This document shows positions 8,794-25,718 of a stretch of 64,000 bases of DNA, in pieces. The stretch lies in assembly GCA_900757655.1 (NCBI GenBank), contig CAAEOT010000021.1:1-64000 (forward strand), in the 5' to 3' direction. The stretch's first letter is position 1; every line of letters begins with the position of its first letter. A program made the translations under genes and the position numbers. Under the pieces are notes generated by a model. That model did not search any database. It worked only from the letters and a program-made list of their open reading frames with translations, and was not told the DNA's origin. This DNA comes from an uncultured Oscillospiraceae bacterium (lineage in GTDB: Bacteria; Bacillota; Clostridia; Oscillospirales; Oscillospiraceae).

Positions 8794-11376
8794 TCAGGCG
8801 AGCGCCGTCCAGCGCTCAATACCGGCCAGTTCCGTAAAGGTGTGGCCCGCCGATGCCTCGATGACATCGGCATAGTACCAGGCGTCCGGCATGACATCCG
8901 CAAAATGCGATGCCGCCTGCGCATGGGCCTGCACAAACGTCAGGTCGCAGCTACGGCCGAGCACGCGGTTAAGAATGGACACCGCCTCGGCGCGTGTGAT
9001 GGTCTGGTTCGGATGGAACGTGCCGTCCGTGAAGCCGCTGACCCAGCCGTTGGCGTAGGCCGTGGCGACCGCATCATAGTACCAGCTGCGGCCGACATCG
9101 GAAAACGGCATGCCTTTGGATGTGTTCACGCCATAGATTCCGGCGAGAATGGTCACGAACTGCGCGCGGCTGATGGCCTGATTCGGTTGGAACGTGCCGT
9201 CGCCGCAGCCATTGATGGCGCCGGCATTGGCCAGCGTGCTGACCGCAGCCGTGTACCACTGGCCGGCCGGAACATCGTGGAAGCCATTTCTGCTGCAGTC
9301 ATACTGCTTGTGCGCCTGCTCAGTCATGAGCTCATAGAGCATCTGGGCCGCCTCGGCGCGCGTGAGCGTACCGGTCGGTGCAAAGGTAGTCGCCGTGCAG
9401 CCGGAAACATACGCGTTGTGGCTGGCGGTATCCAGCAGACCCGTGGACTGCGTCGGTTCGGGCTCCGTGCCGGAACCGCCCTGGCTACCGGAACCGCCCT
9501 GGTTACCGGAGCCGCCCTGGTTACCGGAGCCGCCCTGATTGTTCGCTATCTGGGAGATGTACTTTTCCAGCAGCGTCATGGCCTGCTGGAGCGTGATGGT
9601 GCGGCTGTTATAGAGCGCGCAGATGATCGTCACGACGTTCTTCAGGTTCATGTTCGTCGAGGAGATGAGCTGGGACAGAAGCTGCGCGATCTGATCATTC
9701 GTGAGGATGCTGCCCGCGATGCCCGTCAGGATGGCGTTGATGCCCGTCTGCGTCACACCGAAAGCCTTGAGAATCTCGGCAAGTGCCTGCTGGGCGGCAT
9801 CACTGTTGGCACCGCCGGCGGCAATATCACCGACGACCTGACCGAAGTTGATGTTCACCGTATTGCCGGTGATGGTGATGATGCCGTGCATATAGTTGTT
9901 GTTGCTGGCGATATCCTTGAACAGATCGCCCACATCCACGTTCACGATACCGTGGATAAAGTTGCTGTCGCTGGCGATGTGATCGACAAGGTCGCCCACA
10001 TCCACGCCAACAATACCGTGAATAAAGTTATCCCCGTTGACGATACGGAGCTGGTCAAGAATGTGCGAGAGCACCGTATCGTTATCCGTGAGGGAAGTCG
10101 TCACCGTGTCGGCCGCATCCTTGTCGACGGCCAGCGTAGCGGCAGCGGATTTCATGAGCTCGACCGCAGTGCCGTCACTGATGGTCTGGTCACTGTCAAG
10201 CGCGCAGATCACGGATGCCATACCGGCAAGATCAAACGCGCCGGTCTTGACGAGCTGCATGGTAAAGGTCTGCGCATCATCCGCTGACAGGCTCTGCTGC
10301 GCGATGCCGGAGACAATCACATCCGTCTGGCTGTCCGGGATACCGGCGGCCTTGCAGATGTTCGTCAGGATCGTGCGCGCATTTTCGCCGTCGAGGTCAT
10401 CCGCCTTGGCGTCCATGATGGCTGCGCCGAAGTTGATGTTGATAACGTTGCCGCTGACAGTCACGATGCCGTGCGTATAGTTGCAGCCGCTGGCAATATT
10501 GTCAAACAGGTCGCCGGTCTTGACGCCGACGATGCCGTGGATAAAGTTGCTGTTGCTGACGATGTGATCAACGAGGTCGTTGATATTCACACTCACGATA
10601 CCGTGGATGAAGTTATCCCCGTCCACAATGTGAATGCTGTCCAAAATGTGCGAGAGTGCGGACACGTTGCCCTTTCCCTGCAGCGGCTGGATGCCAAGCG
10701 CCGCCGCAACGGTCACTGCCGCATTGCGGAACAATTGCGCCGCCGTACCGACATCAAGGAGGCCGCTGTCCGTCAGGCTGCCGAGCAGGGTCGTGATGTC
10801 CGTCAGGCTCACCTTTCCGGTCGCAGCAAGCTGATCGACCATGGCAGACGCCTGATCATCGCCGAGCGTGCCGGCTGCGATGGAATTGACGATGCCGCTG
10901 CTCTGGATCTGGGTCATGCCGGCATCCGTGAGCAGATCGGTCAGGAACGTGCGGGCGGTCTCACCGCTCGCGTCCTGCTGCTGCGCATTTTGGAAAGCAA
11001 GGCCGAAGTTGATATTGATGCGGTTATCGACCACGGTCACGATGCCGTGCGTGTAATTACTGTTGCTGGCGATGTTCTTGAACAGATCGCCGACCGTCAC
11101 GCGCACGATGCCGTGGGTGAAATTGCTGTCGCTGCCGATATGGTCGACCAGATCTTTGATGTTCACGCCGACGATGCCGTGGATAAAGTTATCGTCGTTG
11201 GCGATGTCGATCTGGCTCAGGATCTCACTGAGCAGACCGTTGTGCAGCTGGCCATAGGCCGTGTCGGATGTGCTGCTCTCGGCTTCCGTGTCTGCAGCGA
11301 AAGCCGGGACTGCAGCGAGACTGAATGCCAGTATCAGAGCCAGCATCAGGCTCAGTGCCTTGCGCATTTTTTTCAT
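8794..11376 (-). CDS. Secreted SLH-domain protein with nine 22-residue H-G-I repeats
   Basis: This is a large cell-surface protein of unknown function, 860 aa. Residues 1-28 form a signal peptide ending AFA. The body has three blocks of about 195 residues. Each block opens with three tandem 22-residue units sharing N-[FY]-x-H-G-I-[VI]-x-V (units at 63, 85, 107; 255, 277, 299; 450, 472, 494). Each then ends in an NINFG segment and a helical stretch of about 120 residues. A low-complexity GGSGNQ linker (614-636) leads to three SLH motifs (about 645-830) that should anchor it to secondary cell-wall polymer. AAAGGAGG lies 9 bases before the ATG. I do not recognise the repeat family; the exact 22-residue spacing suggests a solenoid or beta-roll (inference). 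Confidence 0.88.
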   Translation of the reverse strand: MKKMRKALSLMLALILAFSLAAVPAFAADTEAESSTSDTAYGQLHNGLLSEILSQIDIANDDNFIHGIVGVNIKDLVDHIGSDSNFTHGIVRVTVGDLFKNIASNSNYTHGIVTVVDNRININFGLAFQNAQQQDASGETARTFLTDLLTDAGMTQIQSSGIVNSIAAGTLGDDQASAMVDQLAATGKVSLTDITTLLGSLTDSGLLDVGTAAQLFRNAAVTVAAALGIQPLQGKGNVSALSHILDSIHIVDGDNFIHGIVSVNINDLVDHIVSNSNFIHGIVGVKTGDLFDNIASGCNYTHGIVTVSGNVININFGAAIMDAKADDLDGENARTILTNICKAAGIPDSQTDVIVSGIAQQSLSADDAQTFTMQLVKTGAFDLAGMASVICALDSDQTISDGTAVELMKSAAATLAVDKDAADTVTTSLTDNDTVLSHILDQLRIVNGDNFIHGIVGVDVGDLVDHIASDSNFIHGIVNVDVGDLFKDIASNNNYMHGIITITGNTVNINFGQVVGDIAAGGANSDAAQQALAEILKAFGVTQTGINAILTGIAGSILTNDQIAQLLSQLISSTNMNLKNVVTIICALYNSRTITLQQAMTLLEKYISQIANNQGGSGNQGGSGNQGGSGSQGGSGTEPEPTQSTGLLDTASHNAYVSGCTATTFAPTGTLTRAEAAQMLYELMTEQAHKQYDCSRNGFHDVPAGQWYTAAVSTLANAGAINGCGDGTFQPNQAISRAQFVTILAGIYGVNTSKGMPFSDVGRSWYYDAVATAYANGWVSGFTDGTFHPNQTITRAEAVSILNRVLGRSCDLTFVQAHAQAASHFADVMPDAWYYADVIEASAGHTFTELAGIERWTALA
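9841..11196 (-). repeat. Three blocks of tandem 66-bp (3 x 22 codon) repeats inside the SLH gene
   Basis: The repeat blocks occupy 10999-11196, 10426-10620 and 9841-10035. Each contains three 66-base units, recognisable on the plus strand by ATGCCGTG or ATACCGTG followed by GATAAAGTT-like bases. Blocks are about 575-585 bases apart, so the gene appears to have grown by triplication of a larger cassette. Confidence 0.85.
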
Positions 11377-11561
11377 GGGATTTTGCCTCCTTTAAGTTCC
11401 AAGCTAACATACATGGAAAGGTGCCGGCAAAATGTCGGACACAGGCGCCCGCATCCCATCGGTGCGGAGCCCGGAGCCTTTTTCTACCACGAAATATAGG
11501 CCGCAATTATTAAAAACGCATTAGGAAAGTAATTAAAGTTTCGATTATGAAACAATTTTAT

Positions 11562-11605
11562 CGAAAAACAAAAAATTCCTCCCCGGCCGAAGCCGGAGAG
11601 GAATT
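11562..11605 (-). terminator. Intrinsic terminator of tuf
   Basis: A 13-bp stem pairs AATTCCTC(T)CCGGC with GCCGG(G)GAGGAATT around a TTCG tetraloop. On the minus strand it is followed by TTTTTGTTTTT. It lies 15 bases beyond the tuf stop and closes the str block. Confidence 0.92.
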
Positions 11606-11619
11606 CAGAAAACCGGAAA

Positions 11620-12858
11620 TTACTCGTTGATGGCGATGACAACACCGGAACCAACGGTACGGCCGCCTTCACGGATAGCGAAGCGCAGGCCAACCTCGAT
11701 CGCGATCGGGGTGATCAGCTCGACGTCCATGTCGACGTTATCGCCGGGCATGCACATCTCAACACCCTCGGGGAGGTTGATGACGCCGGTCACGTCGGTG
11801 GTACGGAAGTAGAACTGGGGACGGTAGTTGTTGAAGAACGGGGTGTGACGGCCGCCCTCTTCCTTGGACAGGACGTAAACCTGGCCCTTGAACTTGGTGT
11901 GGGGGTGGATGGACTTCGGAGCAGCGAGAACCTGGCCACGCTCGACGCCCTTCTTGTCGATGCCGCGGAGCAGGCAGCCGACGTTGTCGCCAGCCTCGGC
12001 GAACTCGAGGGTCTTGTGGAACATCTCGGTGCCGGTGACGGTGGTCTCCTGGGTGTCCTTGATGCCGACGATCTCAACCTTATCGCCAACCTTGACGGTG
12101 CCACGCTCGACACGGCCGGTAACGACGGTGCCACGACCGGAGATGGTGAACACGTCCTCGATGGGCATCAGGAACGGCTTGTCAGCGGCACGGTCCGGAG
12201 TCTTGATCCAGGTGTCAACAGCGTCCATGAGCTCCCAGATGCAGGCATACTCGGGGGCCTTCGGATCGGTGGAGTCGGAGATCAGAGCGTTCAGAGCGGA
12301 GCCCTTGATGATCGGGGTGTCGTCGCCCGGGAAATCATACTTGTCGAGCAGCTCACGAACTTCCATCTCGACGAGCTCGAGCAGCTCGGGATCGTCAACC
12401 TGGTCGACCTTGTTCAGGAACACCAGCACGTACGGAACGTTAACCTGGCGGGCGAGCAGCAGGTGCTCACGGGTCTGAGCCATCGGGCCGTCGGAAGCAG
12501 CGATAACGAGGATCGCGCCGTCCATCTGAGCAGCGCCGGTGATCATGTTCTTGATATAGTCGGCGTGGCCCGGGCAGTCGACGTGCGCATAGTGGCGGCC
12601 CTTGATCTCGGTGCCGTCGGCGCCGATGCGGTCGTCGGTCTGGTACTCAACGTGAGCGGTGTTGATCGTGATGCCACGAGCCTTTTCTTCCGGAGCCTTA
12701 TCGATCTGGTCGTAGGCGGCGAACTCGGCGCTGTTCGGGTCAGCCAGGGACAGAACCTTGGTGATCGCAGCGGTCAGGGTGGTCTTGCCGTGGTCGATAT
12801 GGCCGATGGTGCCGATATTGACATGGGGCTTGGTTCTATTGTACATCTGCTTTGCCAT
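11620..12858 (-). CDS. tuf: Elongation factor Tu, with an insertion after switch I
   Basis: EF-Tu is the GTPase that delivers aminoacyl-tRNA to the ribosome. The P-loop GHIDHGKT, the effector RGITI, DCPGH, the NKVD specificity motif and the two beta-barrel domains are all present. The product is 412 aa, longer than the usual 393-400 aa. About 11-12 extra residues (DDRIGADGTEIKG) lie between HVEYQT and RHYAHVDCPGH, that is in the hairpin joining switch I to switch II. The loop before IWELMDAVD is also slightly enlarged. AGGAGG precedes the ATG. It is the last gene of the rpsL-rpsG-fusA-tuf series and is followed by a strong terminator. Confidence 0.97.
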   Translation of the reverse strand: MAKQMYNRTKPHVNIGTIGHIDHGKTTLTAAITKVLSLADPNSAEFAAYDQIDKAPEEKARGITINTAHVEYQTDDRIGADGTEIKGRHYAHVDCPGHADYIKNMITGAAQMDGAILVIAASDGPMAQTREHLLLARQVNVPYVLVFLNKVDQVDDPELLELVEMEVRELLDKYDFPGDDTPIIKGSALNALISDSTDPKAPEYACIWELMDAVDTWIKTPDRAADKPFLMPIEDVFTISGRGTVVTGRVERGTVKVGDKVEIVGIKDTQETTVTGTEMFHKTLEFAEAGDNVGCLLRGIDKKGVERGQVLAAPKSIHPHTKFKGQVYVLSKEEGGRHTPFFNNYRPQFYFRTTDVTGVINLPEGVEMCMPGDNVDMDVELITPIAIEVGLRFAIREGGRTVGSGVVIAINE

Positions 12859-12932
12859 TAGAATATCCTCCTAATTCTAAAATAATGTCGTGACTTACTC
12901 TCTTATAAGGCACATTGTGCCGGTTGCGCAGG

Positions 12933-15005
<2,073 letters not shown>

Positions 15006-15029
15006 AATTGATAGCTCCTAGTCGGAAGA

Positions 15030-15500
15030 TTACCAGCGGAAGTGTGCGAACGCCTTGTTGGACTCGGCCATCTTGTGCGTGTCTTCGCGCTTCTTCACAG
15101 CAGCGCCGGTGTTGTTGCAGGCATCCATGATCTCGCCTGCGAGGCGCTCCTTCATGGTCTTTTCGCTGCGCTTGCGGGCATAGCCGGTCAGCCAGCGCAG
15201 GCCGAGCGTCTGGCGTCTCTCAGGACGCACTTCCATAGGAACCTGGTAGGTCGCGCCACCGACGCGGCGGGCCTTGACTTCGAGGCTCGGCATGATGTTG
15301 TTCATGGCTTCGGTAAACGCATCGAGCGGTTCCTTGCCGGTCTTTTCCTTGATGATGTCAAAAGCATCGTACACGACCTTCTGAGCAACACCCTTTTTGC
15401 CGTCGAGCATCACGCTGTTGATGAGCTTGGTCACCAGAACGCTGTTGTACATCGGATCCGGCAAAATTTCTCTTTTGGGAACGTTACCTCTTCTGGGCAC
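15030..15500 (-). CDS. rpsG: 30S ribosomal protein S7
   Basis: S7 nucleates assembly of the 16S rRNA 3' domain and contacts tRNA at the E site. The GTG at 15500 is chosen because it has GGAGGG 7 bases upstream and gives the canonical start (M)PRRGNVPKRE; an upstream ATG at 15518 lies before that site. The product is 156 aa, as expected, with the conserved MEVRPERRQTLGLRW stretch. It lies between rpsL and fusA. Confidence 0.96.
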   Translation of the reverse strand: MPRRGNVPKREILPDPMYNSVLVTKLINSVMLDGKKGVAQKVVYDAFDIIKEKTGKEPLDAFTEAMNNIMPSLEVKARRVGGATYQVPMEVRPERRQTLGLRWLTGYARKRSEKTMKERLAGEIMDACNNTGAAVKKREDTHKMAESNKAFAHFRW

Positions 15501-15629
15501 TATACTTCCCTCCTTCATTAAAAAATGACTTCACAGGTACTCGAAGATGCGGTGCATCTCCGTCTGCGCCCCGGGGTTAACGAATACATATATATCAGTT
15601 AACAACAGGGCAAAATTTGCTGTTGGAAC

Positions 15630-16052
15630 TTACTTCTTTCCTGCCTTCGGCCGCTTGGCACCGTACTTGGAACGGGCCTGCATACGTCCGGAAACGCCCT
15701 GCGTATCGAGCGTGCCGCGGATGATGTGGTAACGAACGCCAGGAAGGTCCTTGACACGGCCGCCGCGGATCATAACGACGCTATGCTCCTGCAGGTTGTG
15801 ACCGATGCCCGGGATGTAGGCGGTTACCTCGTAGCCGTTGGTCAGACGCACACGGGCGATCTTACGAAGCGCGGAGTTCGGCTTCTTGGGGGTAGAGGTA
15901 CGCACGGCAGTGCAGACGCCTCTCTTCTGAGGAGCGCTCAGATTGGTCTCGCGGTTCTTCAGGGTGTTGAGGCCCTTCTGCATGGCGGGAGACGTGGACT
16001 TGTAGGTGACTTTCTCTCTGCCCTTTCTCACCAACTGGTTAAAAGTAGGCAT
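15630..16052 (-). CDS. rpsL: 30S ribosomal protein S12
   Basis: S12 sits at the decoding centre. The ATG at 16052 (MPTFNQLVRKGR) has AAAGGAGG 6 bases upstream; the frame is open to 16208 but that part is a shadow. The product is 140 aa. The TPKKPNSALRK and RVKDLPGVRYH segments carry the unmutated lysines at the two positions classically altered in streptomycin resistance. A promoter and the rpoC terminator lie upstream, so rpsL starts its own transcription unit. Confidence 0.97.
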   Translation of the reverse strand: MPTFNQLVRKGREKVTYKSTSPAMQKGLNTLKNRETNLSAPQKRGVCTAVRTSTPKKPNSALRKIARVRLTNGYEVTAYIPGIGHNLQEHSVVMIRGGRVKDLPGVRYHIIRGTLDTQGVSGRMQARSKYGAKRPKAGKK

Positions 16053-16214
16053 GGTTTTCCTCCTTTCCTCGAAAATGGATCTATTTATACGATGCCAAAA
16101 AGCAGCATCGGATAAACCGTGATTCTGCCGGAAAAATTTCAGGAAATCCCGGCCATTTTTGTGCTTTTTACACAGGCATGACAAATCCGTGGGCGCACGC
16201 CCACGCAAAATAGG

Positions 16215-16243
16215 ATTTTAGCATATTGCACAAGATTCGTCAA
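16215..16243 (-). promoter_or_regulatory. Promoter of rpsL-rpsG-fusA-tuf
   Basis: On the minus strand TTGACG (16243-16238), a 17-base spacer and TAAAAT (16220-16215) form a strong SigA promoter. It lies about 160 bases before rpsL, just downstream of the rpoC terminator hairpin. Confidence 0.85.
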
Positions 16244-16263
16244 GCATTTTTATTCAAGTCGGA

Positions 16264-16305
16264 AGCGAAAATTTCACCGGGATATGCAGGCATATCCCGG
16301 TGAAA
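16264..16305 (-). terminator. Terminator hairpin after rpoC
   Basis: A 14-bp perfect stem (TTCACCGGGATATG with CATATCCCGGTGAA) closes a short loop and is followed on the minus strand by ATTTTCGC. The T run is short, so read-through into rpsL is plausible. Confidence 0.75.
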
Positions 16306-16323
16306 CGGTTGGTATTTGGTCGT

Positions 16324-20046
<3,723 letters not shown>

Positions 20047-20049
20047 GTT

Positions 20050-23793
<3,744 letters not shown>

Positions 23794-23942
23794 GGCGAAC
23801 ACTCCTTCTTTTGAGATTGCGAACACCCGGTTGGGTTGTAAAATACTTTTTTGACCTGTTGCATTTTTGCAGCGCATCCGGTAAAATGTGCTTGTAGGTT
23901 GTGGGAGTAGTCTCTCCCGCTCCTAAAGACACATAGCGTGAT

Positions 23943-23972
23943 ATTTTACCATTTCAACGCATAGGTTGTCAA
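23943..23972 (-). promoter_or_regulatory. Promoter of rpoBC
   Basis: TTGACA (23972-23967), an 18-base spacer and TAAAAT (23948-23943) on the minus strand give a near-consensus promoter. It implies a leader of about 140 bases before the rpoB ATG. Confidence 0.82.
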
Positions 23973-23996
23973 GCACTATTTTGTGAATTTTCCGCC

Positions 23997-24026
23997 GGCA
24001 GGAGCGCGTCGCCCTGCCGCTTTTTT
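23997..24026 (+). terminator. Terminator-like hairpin upstream of the plus-strand glycosyltransferase
   Basis: GGCAGG pairs with CCTGCC around a 10-base loop and is followed by GCTTTTTT on the plus strand. There is no plus-strand gene before it, so it would either attenuate the gene starting at 24047 or stop antisense transcription. The stem is only 6 bp. Confidence 0.4.
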
Positions 24027-24046
24027 GTATCTTCGGAGGGATGGCC

Positions 24047-25276
24047 ATGGATGTCCGGATCTGCCTGCTGCTGGCCGCCGAGGCCGGGCTGGCGCTGGTG
24101 CTGCTGTGGAGCGCCGGCGTGCTCCGGAAACCGGCGCACGTCCTGTGCGCGGCGCTGCTGCTGGCGGCGGCGTTCGTACTGCGCGGACTGTGCCTGAATT
24201 ATGAGACGAGTGATTACACACAGTTTCTGACTGTCTGGGTCGATTTTTTCCGCACGCACGGCGGGCTCGCCGCGCTGCGGGAGCCTGTGGGAAATTATAA
24301 TGTACCGTACCTGACGTTTCTGGTGCTCATCAGCGGCAGCTCCCTGTCCGATCTGCACCTGATCAAACTGTTCAGCATCTTTTTTGACGTCGTGCTCGCG
24401 TGGTCGGTCATGCAGCTCGTGGGTCTGTTCCGGCGTGAAGCGGTGTGGAAGCTCTCGGCGTTCTTTCTCGTGCTCTTCTGGCCGACGGTCGTGCTCAACG
24501 GCGCGCTCTGGGGCCAGTGCGACAGTGTGTATGCCTCTCTCGCCGTGCTGAGCGTCTATCTCGTGCTGGCCGGGCACCCCGTGCTCGGCGTTGTAAGCAT
24601 TGCGGCAGCATTTTCCTTTAAGCTGCAGGCCGTGTTTATCATGCCGGTGTTTCTGCTCTTCTGGCTCACGCGGCGCGTCAGGCTGCGGCACGCGCTGGCC
24701 TTCCCCGCCACGTGCGTGGTCATGGTGCTCCCGGCCGTCATCGCCGGGCGCGGATTGTGGGATGCACTGACCATCCCGTTTCAGCAGACGGGCAGCATCG
24801 GCACCGGGCTCAACTACAACGCCTCGTCCGTCTTTGCGCTCGTCACGGATGTGCGCGAGCCCGATCTCGCCGCAAAGCTCGGCATCGGCGCGGCCGCGCT
24901 CGTGATTGTGCTGCTGGCCGTCTGGTTCTGGCTGCGCCGGAACGATTGCTCCGACCGGGCGCTCGTGCTGGCGGCGGCGCTGCTGGCAATCGCGATCCCC
25001 TTTTTCCTGCCGCACATGCACGACCGGTATTTCTTCGCCGCCGATGCGCTCACGCTCGCGCTGGCAGCCGCGTGGCCGCAGCTGACGCTGCCTGCGGTGC
25101 TGTGCGAATTTGCGTCCCTGCTCGGCTATCACGCCTATCTGCGCATGCGCTACCTGCTGCCGATGGCCGACGGTGCGCTCGCGCTCATTGCCACGCTCAT
25201 CATTCTGGCGGCCGCACTGGCGCTGGAGCTGCGGCAGAGTGCGCCGCTGGACGACAAAATGAAAAAATCGACCTGA
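24047..25276 (+). CDS. Polytopic membrane glycosyltransferase, Gpi18-like (GT-C fold)
   Basis: This is probably a polyprenyl-phosphate-sugar dependent glycosyltransferase acting at the outer face of the membrane. The ATG at 24047 has GGAGG 7 bases upstream; the ATG at 24041 is too close to that site. The 409-aa protein is almost entirely hydrophobic, with about 10-12 membrane segments. Family features include an acidic residue in the first external loop (YETSDYTQFL), the NYNVPYLTFL segment, WGQCDSVYA, and the characteristic PHMHDRYFFAADAL near the C-terminus, which I associate with the COG5542 Gpi18-related mannosyltransferases. It is a single gene facing away from rpoB. Sugar donor and acceptor are unknown. 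Confidence 0.82.
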   Translation: MDVRICLLLAAEAGLALVLLWSAGVLRKPAHVLCAALLLAAAFVLRGLCLNYETSDYTQFLTVWVDFFRTHGGLAALREPVGNYNVPYLTFLVLISGSSLSDLHLIKLFSIFFDVVLAWSVMQLVGLFRREAVWKLSAFFLVLFWPTVVLNGALWGQCDSVYASLAVLSVYLVLAGHPVLGVVSIAAAFSFKLQAVFIMPVFLLFWLTRRVRLRHALAFPATCVVMVLPAVIAGRGLWDALTIPFQQTGSIGTGLNYNASSVFALVTDVREPDLAAKLGIGAAALVIVLLAVWFWLRRNDCSDRALVLAAALLAIAIPFFLPHMHDRYFFAADALTLALAAAWPQLTLPAVLCEFASLLGYHAYLRMRYLLPMADGALALIATLIILAAALALELRQSAPLDDKMKKST

Positions 25277-25291
25277 GTCAAAAATTTGTGG

Positions 25292-25319
25292 TTGACATTC
25301 CGCGCTTTTCTGTTATAAT
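25292..25319 (+). promoter_or_regulatory. Promoter of tRNA-Leu
   Basis: Consensus TTGACA (25292-25297) and TATAAT (25314-25319) are separated by 16 bases, ending 26 bases before the tRNA 5' end. Confidence 0.88.
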
Positions 25320-25345
25320 AACTCATGCATTTGAAAAGTGCATAT

Positions 25346-25434
25346 GCGGGAGTGCTGGAATCGGTAGACAGGCAGGCTTGAGGTGCCTGTGTCCAACCAT
25401 AGACGTGTGGGTTCAAGTCCCATCTCCCGCACCA
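25346..25434 (+). tRNA. tRNA-Leu (anticodon GAG)
   Basis: The 7-bp acceptor stem GCGGGAG/CTCCCGC, a long variable arm as expected for leucine tRNAs, the T-arm GTTCAAGTC and an encoded CCA end are all present. The anticodon loop TTGAGGT places GAG at 25380-25382, reading CUC and CUU codons. It has its own consensus promoter and terminator, so it is a single-gene unit. Confidence 0.96.
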
Positions 25435-25435
25435 A

Positions 25436-25472
25436 AAATCGGCAAGCATCATACGATGCTTGCCGATTTTTA
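25436..25472 (+). terminator. Terminator of tRNA-Leu
   Basis: A near-perfect stem, AAAATCGGCAAGCATC with GATGCTTGCCGATTTT, closes an ATAC loop. It begins two bases after the CCA end and works in both directions. Confidence 0.93.
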
Positions 25473-25535
25473 CTTCTTCACTCTTACTCTTACCTTTTAA
25501 CTATTCACTCTTACCTCTTCACGATTTAATAGCAC

Positions 25536-25564
25536 AGCCGCCGGCAGAAAATCTGCCGACGGCT
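25536..25564. repeat. GC-rich hairpin, copy 1 of a pair
   Basis: A 13-bp stem with one mismatch pairs AGCCGCCGGCAGA with TCTGCCGACGGCT around an AAA loop. The same stem recurs 133 bases away at 25669. The 250-base gap between the tRNA terminator and the NCS2 permease gene holds only this pair and no credible gene. Confidence 0.7.
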
Positions 25565-25668
25565 CTTTATTGCAAACGCAAAGCAGATCGGATTCGAGGC
25601 GGGCCTTGCCCCTCGAGCTCCCCTGCTGCTCTGTAATCCTGCACACAGCACCCATTGCACAACGTCAC

Positions 25669-25697
25669 AGCCGCCGGCAGATTTTCTGCCGGCGGCT
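25669..25697. repeat. GC-rich hairpin, copy 2 of a pair
   Basis: A perfect 13-bp stem, AGCCGCCGGCAGA with TCTGCCGGCGGCT, closes a TTT loop. It is nearly the reverse complement of copy 1 (loop AAA). It lies 22 bases beyond the NCS2 permease stop and may act as its 3' stabilising or terminating hairpin, although no T run follows. Confidence 0.7.
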
Positions 25698-25718
25698 GCT
25701 TTGTGAGAGAGGCGCAAA

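Noticed and set aside
9469..9537. GGSGNQ repeat as a possible sequencing or assembly artefact
   Set aside because: It is in frame, keeps codon variation between copies and is a typical low-complexity linker before SLH domains.
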